42,678 nucleotides of DNA from a virus, in the IMG/VR virus record IMGVR_UViG_3300036852_000066, positions 1-42,678 of that record; one strand, given 5' to 3'. A program made the translations under genes and the position numbers. Shown here in pieces: positions 5,787-13,370 of this stretch. The notes under the pieces were generated by a model. The model had not been told where the DNA came from. It was given only the letters and a program-made list of their open reading frames with translations, and searched no databases. Positions within the stretch are counted from its first letter, which is position 1. The number at the start of each line of letters is the position of its first letter.

Positions 5787-6065
5787 ATGAACATCCAAAT
5801 CCAAGCGTTTCGGCCCTTTACGAAAAACACCCTCAAGGGCTTTCTGACCATCGCCTATGACGGCCTCGTGCTGAAGGAATGCCCATGGCACGAGAAGGAC
5901 GGCAAAGAGTGGATTGGCTTTCCGGCACGCGAGTTCACCGGCCAAGATGGGTCGCGCAAATGGCAAAACCTGATCGAGTTCGCGCAGGGCTTTGACCGCG
6001 ACGCATGGCAGCGCGAAGCAACGGCCGCAGCCAGAAAATATCAACAGAGCCAAAGCGCCGCGTGA
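5787..6065 (+). CDS. SpoVG-like phage DNA-binding protein, 92 aa
   Basis: LKGFLTIAYDGLVLKECPWH followed by EKDGKEWIGFPAREF closely follows the pattern of SpoVG-like proteins, small beta-rich nucleic acid binders often found before phage replication proteins. The C-terminus is helical (DRDAWQREATAAARKY). It ends 7 bases before the primase-helicase start, so the two are probably co-translated. A single-strand DNA-binding or accessory replication role is inferred. Confidence 0.65.
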   Translation: MNIQIQAFRPFTKNTLKGFLTIAYDGLVLKECPWHEKDGKEWIGFPAREFTGQDGSRKWQNLIEFAQGFDRDAWQREATAAARKYQQSQSAA

Positions 6066-6072
6066 AATCCAG

Positions 6073-8142
6073 ATGGCCGATAGGCTTACATCCGCGCTCG
6101 AATGCAATGCGCTTGGGCTGTCGGTATTTCCGCTGTGGCCCAAGAGCAAGAACCCATCGATCCAGAAATGGGAGCCATATCAATTCGAGCGCGCGCCAGA
6201 GAGCCAGATAAAACGGTGGTGGGATTCCCACCCCGATTGGAACATCGCGGTCGCATGCGGCCCGGTTTCTGGCGTTCTTGTCGTTGACGTTGACGGCGAT
6301 AAGGGCGCGGCGACCCTAGCCCAACTCCAACACGATCATGGGTCGTTGCCGCCGACGTGGCGGTCTCGGACCGGCAAGGGTGAGCATATCTGGTTCAAAT
6401 ACCCGGACGGTCTCGATGTCACCAACGCGCGCGGCCAACTCAAGGGCAGCGGCATAGATATTCGAGGCGATGGAGGCTATGTAGTCGCCCCCGGCAGCCT
6501 ACACCAATCTGGCACCCAATATGATTGGCAGGATGATTGCCACCCGGAATACACGGCGCTCGCCGAAGCCCCAGGCTGGTTTATTGAGCTTCTGAAGGCC
6601 AAGCCACCTGAACGCAAGCCCTACGCGAACGGGCACCTGAACGGCTCCCATGATCGGTACGTCGATTCAGCGTTCCGTGGCGAGTTGAACGACGTGGCTG
6701 GTGCGCCGGAAGGCGAGCGCAACACAACACTGCACAAGGCGTCGATCAAACTAGCAACTCTTGTTGCCGCCGGAGAGCTTGGCGAATCCGAAGTCAAGCA
6801 TGCCCTTGCCGACGCGGCGTTATCCGCCGGACTGCCTGAGCCAGAAATAGCGGCGACCATAGAGAGCGGCTTCAAATTTGGCATCCAGCATCCGCGCGAG
6901 ATGCCTGAGCGTGAGCCTCATTTGCGGCGGGAACCGCTGCCCAAGCCGGCCGCTCAGTCCGAGCAGGCGCCGCCGGCCGAAATCCCGCTTTATCCATTAA
7001 CTATACCGGATAGTATCAGGCCTCGCCCTTGGCTGTTCGGCTACTGGCTCATGCGCGGCGCTGTGACGCTTATCGCGGCGCCTGGCGGCACCGGCAAGAC
7101 CGCGCTGGTTACTAGTGCCATCCTATCGTGCGCCACCGGGCGCGATTTGCTGGGCATCAAACCGCTACGTGAACTGACTGTCGCGTTCCTGGGTCTTGAG
7201 GAATCGTGTGAGGAAATGCATCGGCGGTTCAAGGCCGCGATGATGCAGCACGGGATAGAGCCAAAGGACTTTGAGGGCCGAGTCTATTACCTGGACGGGC
7301 GCACCTATGGGTTTAGCGCCGCCAGCATGACCAGCGACGGCAATGTAGCGATCGGCCCTGACATGGCAAAGCTGAGCGCCCTTTTGCTGACGATCGGCGC
7401 CGACATACTTGCAGCCGATCCGCTCGCCCTGGCTCACAGCGCCCCTGAGAACGACAACAACGCCATGGCGCGGGTGATCAGCTATTTCAGCGCGCTCGGG
7501 GCGACGTGCGATTGCGCCGTCCTCCTTATCCACCACACCCGCAAGGGAGCGCAGGCCGGAGACCCTGACGGTATCCGTGGCGCCGGTGCACTGATCAACC
7601 ACGCTCGCGTTGCCATTGGGCTGTCGCCACCCTCCGACGCCGACAGAGAGGCGCTTGATATCCCGGAGGAAGACGCCAAGCGCCTAGTTCGCATCGATGA
7701 CCTCAAGATGAACTACTCGGTCAAATCGACCCAGGCAAAGTGGCTTGAGCTTACCAGTGTGGGCCTAGACAACCGGACCGCCGAGTATCCATTCGGCGAT
7801 AGCGTCCAAGTGCCATTGCCTTGGGTCCCCCCGGTCAAGGCCGGCGCGTTCAGCAAGGGCATCGCCAATTTGGCACTGGATCTGATCGAGGCCGGGATCA
7901 TGGCCCCCAAGGGACCGGAGCGATACTCAGCCGCGCCGAATGCCGGCGGCCGAGCGGCTTATAAGGCCGTCCAAGGTGTTATGCGCGATCACGGCCAGCA
8001 GATGTCCGACAAAGAGGCTCGGCAGATCGTCAATGGGTGGCTCGCCTGCGACCCGCCAATCCTCAAAGAGCGCCCTTACTGGTCCGAAAACGAGAGGAAG
8101 GAAAGGATTGGTCTCTATGTCCAGAAATCAGCCCGTCCATAA
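6073..8142 (+). CDS. Bifunctional primase-polymerase / RepA-like helicase
   Basis: The N-terminal third is an archaeo-eukaryotic primase (prim-pol) domain: DVDGD at 72-76, GKGEH at 101-105 and RGDGGYVVAPGS at 131-142. The C-terminal half is a RecA-type ATPase of the RepA/AAA_25 class, with Walker A APGGTGKT at 336-343, a DILAADPLAL Walker B region and LLIHHTRKG as sensor motif. Together these prime and unwind DNA for phage replication. At 689 aa it is a normal length. Start at 6073 was chosen over a TTG at 5992 inside the previous gene. The linker carries an AT-rich inverted repeat (7000-7014). The iteron-like cluster follows directly. Confidence 0.93.
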   Translation: MADRLTSALECNALGLSVFPLWPKSKNPSIQKWEPYQFERAPESQIKRWWDSHPDWNIAVACGPVSGVLVVDVDGDKGAATLAQLQHDHGSLPPTWRSRTGKGEHIWFKYPDGLDVTNARGQLKGSGIDIRGDGGYVVAPGSLHQSGTQYDWQDDCHPEYTALAEAPGWFIELLKAKPPERKPYANGHLNGSHDRYVDSAFRGELNDVAGAPEGERNTTLHKASIKLATLVAAGELGESEVKHALADAALSAGLPEPEIAATIESGFKFGIQHPREMPEREPHLRREPLPKPAAQSEQAPPAEIPLYPLTIPDSIRPRPWLFGYWLMRGAVTLIAAPGGTGKTALVTSAILSCATGRDLLGIKPLRELTVAFLGLEESCEEMHRRFKAAMMQHGIEPKDFEGRVYYLDGRTYGFSAASMTSDGNVAIGPDMAKLSALLLTIGADILAADPLALAHSAPENDNNAMARVISYFSALGATCDCAVLLIHHTRKGAQAGDPDGIRGAGALINHARVAIGLSPPSDADREALDIPEEDAKRLVRIDDLKMNYSVKSTQAKWLELTSVGLDNRTAEYPFGDSVQVPLPWVPPVKAGAFSKGIANLALDLIEAGIMAPKGPERYSAAPNAGGRAAYKAVQGVMRDHGQQMSDKEARQIVNGWLACDPPILKERPYWSENERKERIGLYVQKSARP

Positions 8143-8441
8143 GTGCAATCTTTGGCGTTCAATGGCGCAAGCTAATGGCGCAATGGCGCGTTTGCTCCTT
8201 TGGAATACCCTAGGGAAAAACCCGTTAATGGCGCACCAGCCTTTGCTGCCGCCTAACGGCGCAGCTAAAGGCGCAGGTGCAGCCAGAAACAGTCGCGGTT
8301 TTTCACAAGGCCTGCCCCTATGCCGCGCCCCATGACCACCCCCTCGCGCAGCCCGGCGGGGAGGGATTTACACGGTGGGTTGAAATTACATGGCTGGAGT
8401 GTTAATAACCATAATCCCTATGTCTAAAGTAGAGTTAATCG
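8143..8441. other. Intergenic region after the replication gene, 299 bp
   Basis: It holds the iteron-like repeats (8160-8275) and then about 165 bp with no repeats and a locally AT-rich end (8391-8440). A frame from 8117 to 8335 crosses it, but its codons follow the repeats (NGAM, NGAA, KGAG) and it has no ribosome site, so I do not call it a gene. Confidence 0.5.
8160..8275. repeat. Iteron-like repeats, candidate replication origin
   Basis: Six copies of YAANGGCGCA occur at 8160, 8173, 8181, 8226, 8254 and 8266, all in the same orientation. The first three are tightly packed, and the second and third share two bases. Directly repeated 10-mers next to a replicative primase-helicase are the classic layout of an origin. 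The clustering is seen; the function is inferred. Confidence 0.5.
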
Positions 8442-8720
8442 ATGGCTAAGGGCAAAAAGACCGGAGGGCGCGTTGCTGGGACGCTGAACAAGGCAACGGC
8501 GGAAGTTCGCGCGCTAGCCATGGAATTTTGCCCGTCAGCGGTCGCTGAGCTGGGGAGGCTCTCCTTGGAGGCCAAAAGCGAACAAGCCCGTGTAGCGGCA
8601 ATTACGGCGCTTCTGGACCGTGCCTGCGGCAAACCAGCTCAAGCCTTAACTGATGCCGATGGCACTGGCCCGGCCGAACTGATCATCAGATGGCTGACGG
8701 GAACAGCGTCGAGATCGTAA
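8442..8720 (+). CDS. terS: Terminase small subunit-like protein, 92 aa
   Basis: The basic Gly-rich start (KGKKTGGRVAGTLNKATAEV) followed by helices (EQARVAAITALLDRACGKPA) is typical of short phage terminase small subunits, which recognise packaging sites and load the motor. It overlaps the large subunit by 31 bases. The region before it is AT-rich (TTAATAACCATAATCCC) and may hold the late promoter. Assignment rests on pattern and position. Confidence 0.75.
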   Translation: MAKGKKTGGRVAGTLNKATAEVRALAMEFCPSAVAELGRLSLEAKSEQARVAAITALLDRACGKPAQALTDADGTGPAELIIRWLTGTASRS

Positions 8721-9964
8721 TCCCCTATGCGCCGCGCGCGCAGTTCATGCCGTTCCATGACCGGCAGACGCGCTGGGGCGTGATCGTCGCCCATCGCCGG
8801 GCAGGGAAAACTGTGGCCTGCATCAATGACTTGGTCCGCGCTGCTCTCACGTCGTCTAAGCCGGATGCCAGATTTGCCTACATCGCGCCATACTTCGCCC
8901 AGGCCAAGGACATCGCCTGGGATTACCTCTGCCGCTATTCCGCAGTCATTCCAGGAACATCGTTCAATATCACGGAGTTGCGCATCGATTATCCGAATGG
9001 GTCGCGCATCCGGCTCTATGGTGCCGAGAATGCCGAACGCATGCGCGGCCTCTACCTGGATGGCGTGATCATCGACGAGCCGGCGGACATTGACCCAAGG
9101 GTATGGCCTGAAATCCTGCGCCCGGCATTGGCCGATCGGAAGGGCTGGGCGGTGTGGATCGGCACACCCAAGGGCAAGAATGCCTTCTATGAAATCTGGC
9201 TGCAGGCGCAGCGGGAGAACTGGTTCCACGCCATGCTGAAGGCCAGCGAGACTGGCTTGGTTGACCCCGAGGAGCTGATGCTTGCCCGCGGCGACATGAC
9301 CGATGACCAGTATGCGCAGGAATTCGAGTGCAGCTTCGATGCCGCGATCCTAGGCGCGTATTATGGAAAACTCATGGCGCAGGCCGACACAGACAAGCGC
9401 CTGTGCCGCGTGCCGTATGACCCGAAACTGCAGGTCTATACCGCATGGGATTTGGGCATCGGCGATCCGACCGCGATCTGGTTCTGCCAGCAACTCGGCA
9501 ACGAAGTGCGGCTGATCGACTACTACGAAACCTCTGGCGTCGGGTTAGACCACTACGTCAAGTTGTTGCGCGAGAAGGCCTACGCCTATGTGATGCATTA
9601 CCTGCCGCATGATGCCGAGGCCAAAGACATGGGAAGCGGCAAGACCAGGATCGAAACGCTGGCGAGCCTGGGGATGAAGCTGGATTCGCTCAAGGTCGTG
9701 CCGGCACAATCGATCGATGACGGCATTAACGCCGCTCGGCTGCTCATCCCGCGTTGCTGGTTCGATGCCGACAAATGCGCGCGCGGCATTGAGGCGCTGC
9801 GGCAATACAAGGCCGAGTTCGATGACAAACTGAAGACGTTGCGGAGCCGTCCGCTCCACGATTGGACGTCGCATGGCGCCGATGCCTTCCGATACCTGGC
9901 GCAGGGTCTGACCCCAGCCAAGAAGAAAGCCGAGACTGTCTACAAGCCGAAATGGGTGGTGTGA
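8690..9964 (+). CDS. terL: Terminase large subunit (packaging ATPase/nuclease)
   Basis: Walker A is AHRRAGKT (34-41) and Walker B is VIIDE (126-130), with the coupling region WIGTPKGKNAFYEIW after it. The nuclease domain starts at TAWDLGIGDPTAIWF with acidic residues D254 and D259, and ends near HGADAFRYLA. At 424 aa it is normal for headful-type podovirus terminases. It pumps DNA into the prohead through the portal at 10195. Start at 8690 lies within the end of the small subunit gene. Confidence 0.95.
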   Translation: MADGNSVEIVIPYAPRAQFMPFHDRQTRWGVIVAHRRAGKTVACINDLVRAALTSSKPDARFAYIAPYFAQAKDIAWDYLCRYSAVIPGTSFNITELRIDYPNGSRIRLYGAENAERMRGLYLDGVIIDEPADIDPRVWPEILRPALADRKGWAVWIGTPKGKNAFYEIWLQAQRENWFHAMLKASETGLVDPEELMLARGDMTDDQYAQEFECSFDAAILGAYYGKLMAQADTDKRLCRVPYDPKLQVYTAWDLGIGDPTAIWFCQQLGNEVRLIDYYETSGVGLDHYVKLLREKAYAYVMHYLPHDAEAKDMGSGKTRIETLASLGMKLDSLKVVPAQSIDDGINAARLLIPRCWFDADKCARGIEALRQYKAEFDDKLKTLRSRPLHDWTSHGADAFRYLAQGLTPAKKKAETVYKPKWVV

Positions 9965-9994
9965 TGCACGCTAGCATTCCACACCACTCTATGG

Positions 9995-10006
9995 TATTTA
10001 ACACAA
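9995..10006. repeat. 12-bp sequence TATTTAACACAA, shared with 27196-27207
   Basis: An AT-rich 12-mer in the short gap between terminase and the next gene. Its exact reverse complement lies in the gap before the 27250 gene. Both gaps separate late genes. Possibly a regulatory site; no function is shown. Confidence 0.3.
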
Positions 10007-10025
10007 GGACCACAGGGAATTAACG

Positions 10026-10217
10026 ATGTCCCAAGCCATTCTGCAAGAACTCGCGAGACTGAAACGGGCTAACGAGGCGTTGGCCGAGCGTGTGACAGCA
10101 CTCGAACAACCGGCGCCAGAGCCAGAGATTGACCCGGGCTTCATGCCTGCGGTGAAACGAGGCCCCGGCCGTCCTCGCAAGGAAGCCGCGGCCGATGGCA
10201 CGAAACCAGACGCTTGA
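10026..10217 (+). CDS. Small coiled-coil protein with AT-hook-like motif, 63 aa
   Basis: The N-terminal half is a heptad helix (ILQELARLKRANEALAERVT). The C-terminal half contains KRGPGRPRKEA, a good match to the AT-hook (GRP core flanked by basic residues) that binds the minor groove of AT-rich DNA. AGGGAA lies before the ATG and it overlaps the portal gene by 23 bases. Small proteins of this kind often sit between terminase and portal genes. A DNA-binding packaging or head role is inferred. Confidence 0.65.
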   Translation: MSQAILQELARLKRANEALAERVTALEQPAPEPEIDPGFMPAVKRGPGRPRKEAAADGTKPDA

Positions 10218-12603
10218 CGCACGCCGCGATGCCGACCTCTCGGCCATCCTGGACGAGGAAGAGCGGCAGGCGGTTTCCTACCAATCCACCGAGCTGAGCC
10301 ACGAGCGCGAGAAGGCGCTCGAGTATTTCTACGGCGAGCCTTTCGGCAATGAAGAGGACGGCCACTCGCGTGTCGTGGTGCGTGATGTGCAGGACGTGGT
10401 CGAATCGATCATGCCGGCGCTGTTGATGAAGTTCACGGCTTCCGACCAGGTCGTCGAGTTCGATCCGACAAGCCAGGAGGACGAAGAGGCCGCCAAGCAG
10501 CGTACCGAATACATGAACTACGTATTCAGCAAGGATAATCCGGGTTTCCTGCTGCTCTACACCGCGTTCAAGGACGCGCTGATGCAGAAGAACGGCGTCT
10601 GCAAGGTCTATTACGACCCGTCGGCCGGCGACGAGACGCGCACGTTGCGCGACCTGGAAGACGACGCCTATGCGGCGTTGTTGGATGATCCCGACATTGA
10701 AATCATCGCACACACTGAGCGATCACCTGACGAAACCTCGGGGGATGCTGCTGGTCCCAGCGCCTACGAGGCGGGCGGGGCTGTGAACGGAGGCGCTGGT
10801 AACCCGCTCATGGCGGACGCCTCCCAGCAGCCGGGCATGGTCCCGCCCACGATGCCAGGCGTGATGCCCGCACAGCAACAGCCGGCAACGGTGCACGACG
10901 TGAAGTATAGCAAGAAGGGCGGCAAGGTATGCATCGAGCCGGTCGCGCCGGAGGAATTCCTGATCGCCCAGCGCGCGCGCGACATCCGCAAGTCGCCATA
11001 CTGCGCCGATCGCAGGCGCAAGACGCTGTCCGATCTGATCGACGAACGGCTTTGCACGGAGGACGAGGCGCTGGCGTTGGGCGGCGACGATTCCAACATG
11101 GATTTCAACTCCGAGGCCGTGGCGCGCCGCAACGTGCAGAACCAGGGCTGGAACGATTTCAGCGACCGCGAAGGCGTGATGCGCGAGATCATGGTTACCG
11201 ACCATTACATCATGGTGGATTACGACGGCGATGGGATTGCCGAGCGCCGGCGTGTCATCACGGCCGGCTCGACCGCGAACATCCTGCTGAATGAGGAATG
11301 GGAAGGACCGCCGCCGTATGCTTGCGGCTCTCCGATCCTGGTGCCGCACCGCGTGATCGGCCAGTCGCTCGCCGACCAGGTGATGGACCTGCAGCTGATC
11401 GACTCGACGCTGCTCCGCCAGGCGCTGGACAACCTGTATCGCACGAACAATCCGCGCACGTTCCTGCGCGATGGCGTCGATATGGACGACTACTTGAACC
11501 CGCAGCCCGGCGGCAAGGTATCGACGCCCGGCAATCCGAACGAATACGTGCGCGAGGCCGTCGTGCCGTTCACGGCGCAGCACTCGTTGCCGATGCTGGA
11601 ATACCTGCGCGGCATGCGCGAGGACCGCAGCGGGGTGACGCGGTACAACCAGGGCAGCGATGCCGACAGCCTGAACAAGACCAAGGGTGGCATCCAGATC
11701 ATCACGACCCGCGCCGACATGCGCATCGACCTGATCGCGCGTATCCTGGCTGAGACGTTCGTGAAGCCGCTGTTCATGCTGATCGACCATTGCGTCACGA
11801 AGCACCAGAACAAGGCGCGCGTGATCCGCATCCGCAACAAGTGGGTGTCGGTCGATCCCAGGCAGTGGGAATCCAACTACGACATGACGATCAACGTCGG
11901 CCTGGGCACTGGCAACAAGGACCAGCAGCTTATGCACTTGCAGACCATCCTCGCGATCCAGACGCAGGCGGTGCAGATGCAAGGCGGCGTGAATGGGCCA
12001 CTGGTGACGCTGCCGAACATCTACCAGACCGTGAGCAAGCTGACGGAGAACGCCGGGTTCAAGAACCCCGAGCAGTTCTGGACCGACCCGAAGGACGCCG
12101 AGCAGATGCCGCCGCCGCCGCCAAAGCCCGATCCAGAGATGCTGAAAACCAACGCGCAGATCCAGGCGATCGAGGCGAAGACGCAGGCGGACATCCAGTC
12201 GAACCAACAGAAGACGCAGGCGCAGATACAGCTCGACCGCGAGAAGGCGATTGCCGATGTCATGTTGCAAAAGGGCAAGCAGCAGGCCGAGGTTAGCATG
12301 GCCGGCGAGCGGCAGCAGGGCGAGATGGCGATGAGCAAGGAGCGGATGAATGGCGAGGCGCAGATGAAGCGCGAGGCCGCACAGCAGGAGACGCTGGGCA
12401 AGTCCGGCGTCGATGTGAAGGCGGGGTTCGAGCAGATCATGCAAGGGATGATGCAGTTCGCGCAGGCCCAGGCGCAGGCAAACCAGATGCTCTCGCAGAA
12501 GATGGATCAGCTCGGCCAGATTATGGCGGCCGAAAAGGAAGTCGTGCGCGGGCCTGATGGCCGGGCGCAGGGCGTGAGAGTCAAGCAGCAACCGATGCAA
12601 TAG
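10195..12603 (+). CDS. Portal protein, P22-like
   Basis: At 802 aa it has the general pattern of P22-type portals: an N-terminal wing (EREKALEYFYGEPFGNEEDG), the central VEPVAPEEFLIAQRARDI-like region, and SLADQVMDLQLIDSTLLRQA with the following helix. The C-terminal 150 residues form a long Gln/Lys-rich coiled coil (QIQAIEAKTQADIQSNQQKT), resembling the barrel helices that extend into the head. Twelve copies form the DNA entry channel where the terminase docks. An insert of Gly, Ala and Pro (about 180-230) is probably a surface loop. A 625-codon open frame on the opposite strand is a shadow of its codon bias. Confidence 0.92.
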   Translation: MARNQTLDARRDADLSAILDEEERQAVSYQSTELSHEREKALEYFYGEPFGNEEDGHSRVVVRDVQDVVESIMPALLMKFTASDQVVEFDPTSQEDEEAAKQRTEYMNYVFSKDNPGFLLLYTAFKDALMQKNGVCKVYYDPSAGDETRTLRDLEDDAYAALLDDPDIEIIAHTERSPDETSGDAAGPSAYEAGGAVNGGAGNPLMADASQQPGMVPPTMPGVMPAQQQPATVHDVKYSKKGGKVCIEPVAPEEFLIAQRARDIRKSPYCADRRRKTLSDLIDERLCTEDEALALGGDDSNMDFNSEAVARRNVQNQGWNDFSDREGVMREIMVTDHYIMVDYDGDGIAERRRVITAGSTANILLNEEWEGPPPYACGSPILVPHRVIGQSLADQVMDLQLIDSTLLRQALDNLYRTNNPRTFLRDGVDMDDYLNPQPGGKVSTPGNPNEYVREAVVPFTAQHSLPMLEYLRGMREDRSGVTRYNQGSDADSLNKTKGGIQIITTRADMRIDLIARILAETFVKPLFMLIDHCVTKHQNKARVIRIRNKWVSVDPRQWESNYDMTINVGLGTGNKDQQLMHLQTILAIQTQAVQMQGGVNGPLVTLPNIYQTVSKLTENAGFKNPEQFWTDPKDAEQMPPPPPKPDPEMLKTNAQIQAIEAKTQADIQSNQQKTQAQIQLDREKAIADVMLQKGKQQAEVSMAGERQQGEMAMSKERMNGEAQMKREAAQQETLGKSGVDVKAGFEQIMQGMMQFAQAQAQANQMLSQKMDQLGQIMAAEKEVVRGPDGRAQGVRVKQQPMQ

Positions 12604-12611
12604 GTGATGTG

Positions 12612-12680
12612 ATGCCGTTGAAACGTGGAACCAGCAAGGCGACGAGGCGGGCTAAGCCGATTTATTCGCGAAATCCGTGA
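12612..12680 (+). pseudogene. Truncated DUF6496-like gene start
   Basis: A 22-codon frame reads MPLKRGTSKATRRAKPIYSR and two more residues before a stop. Its first residues parallel MPLKKGKSK of the intact small gene at 13233, and its 3' end overlaps the end of the minus-strand HNH gene. This fits a small gene broken by insertion of the HNH gene, or one of two paralogues that lost its tail. Spacing from the portal stop is normal for a real gene. Confidence 0.45.
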
Positions 12681-13228
12681 GGCGTATGCTGCATATGTTC
12701 GGTCGAATGGCAATTAGGGCAAAGTATTTCGAGATTGCTCAAGCGGTTGTTTGTGCGATCGCGATCTTTGTGATGCACGCCAAGAATTTGGATATGTTGC
12801 GAATAGCCGCATCTTTCACAAGCGGAAAGCGCGCCTCGTTTTTTCAGTTTCTTTCTTACGGTCGTAAAAGTCGCCTTCCAAATGCCGTGATGGGATTTGT
12901 TAACACAAGCTCTACTGCAGTATTTCCGTCGCTCAGACGGCGAGGCCAGAAATTCCTTATCACAATGAATGCAGCGACAAGTGACGCTGCCCTTGAGATG
13001 CATGGCCTTGTGGTAACATTTTGTAGAACAATATTTTGCTATTTTTTCATGCCATGGCGGCACGAAATATGTGGCTCCACATATGACGCATATCCGTTCA
13101 ATCCCTTCATTGGCCGTTCTCCATGCATAGCCACATTTCCGAGAGCAGTATTTGAAGGATTCCCATCTGTATTTTGGGACACTAACGTGAATGCCGCATT
13201 GACGGCACGACATCATCTTGGAGGACAT
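12662..13228 (-). CDS. HNH homing endonuclease with zinc-finger repeats, reversed orientation
   Basis: Three treble-clef-like Cys repeats (CRQC..CSRKC, CVIC..CSTKC, CIHC..CSRAC) precede an HNH domain: CERCGYSQHIQILGVHHKDR, then NRLSNLEILCPNCHSTEH. Zinc fingers would give site recognition and the HNH part would cut. It is on the opposite strand to all head genes and clearly more AT-rich than its surroundings, both signs of recent arrival. Start chosen at 13228 (MSSKMMSCRQC); a longer frame to 13264 would cover the ribosome site and start of the 13233 gene. Confidence 0.88.
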   Translation of the reverse strand: MSSKMMSCRQCGIHVSVPKYRWESFKYCSRKCGYAWRTANEGIERICVICGATYFVPPWHEKIAKYCSTKCYHKAMHLKGSVTCRCIHCDKEFLASPSERRKYCSRACVNKSHHGIWKATFTTVRKKLKKRGALSACERCGYSQHIQILGVHHKDRDRTNNRLSNLEILCPNCHSTEHMQHTPHGFRE

Positions 13229-13232
13229 TGCT

Positions 13233-13370
13233 ATGCCACTTAAAAAGGGGAAATCAAAAGTCATTCTGTCGGAGAATATATCGCGACTGCGTCAGGAGGG
13301 CAAGCCCGTGAAGCAAGCCGTGGCGATCGCCTACAGCATGCAGCGTCGGTCGAAGAAAAAGGGTAAATAG
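13233..13370 (+). CDS. DUF6496-like small phage protein, 45 aa
   Basis: MPLKKGKSKVILSENISRLR is followed by QEGKPVKQAVAIAYSMQRRS and a lysine-rich tail. This matches the DUF6496-like pattern: basic start, an N-I-x-x-L-x-x-G-x-P helix turn, and KQAVAIAY. GGAGGAC lies 6-10 bases before the ATG. The stop overlaps the GTG of the next gene (TAGTG). Such proteins are frequent near phage portal and head genes; the function is unknown. A broken relative lies at 12612. Confidence 0.75.
   Translation: MPLKKGKSKVILSENISRLRQEGKPVKQAVAIAYSMQRRSKKKGK

Noticed and set aside
8117-8335. 73-codon frame across the iteron-like repeats
   Set aside because: Its amino acid pattern simply follows the repeats and it has no ribosome site; the DNA repeat explains it better.
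10723-12600. 625-codon open frame opposite the portal gene
   Set aside because: Rich in His, Leu, Arg and Val with no fold pattern; it mirrors GC-rich codon use of the portal gene.
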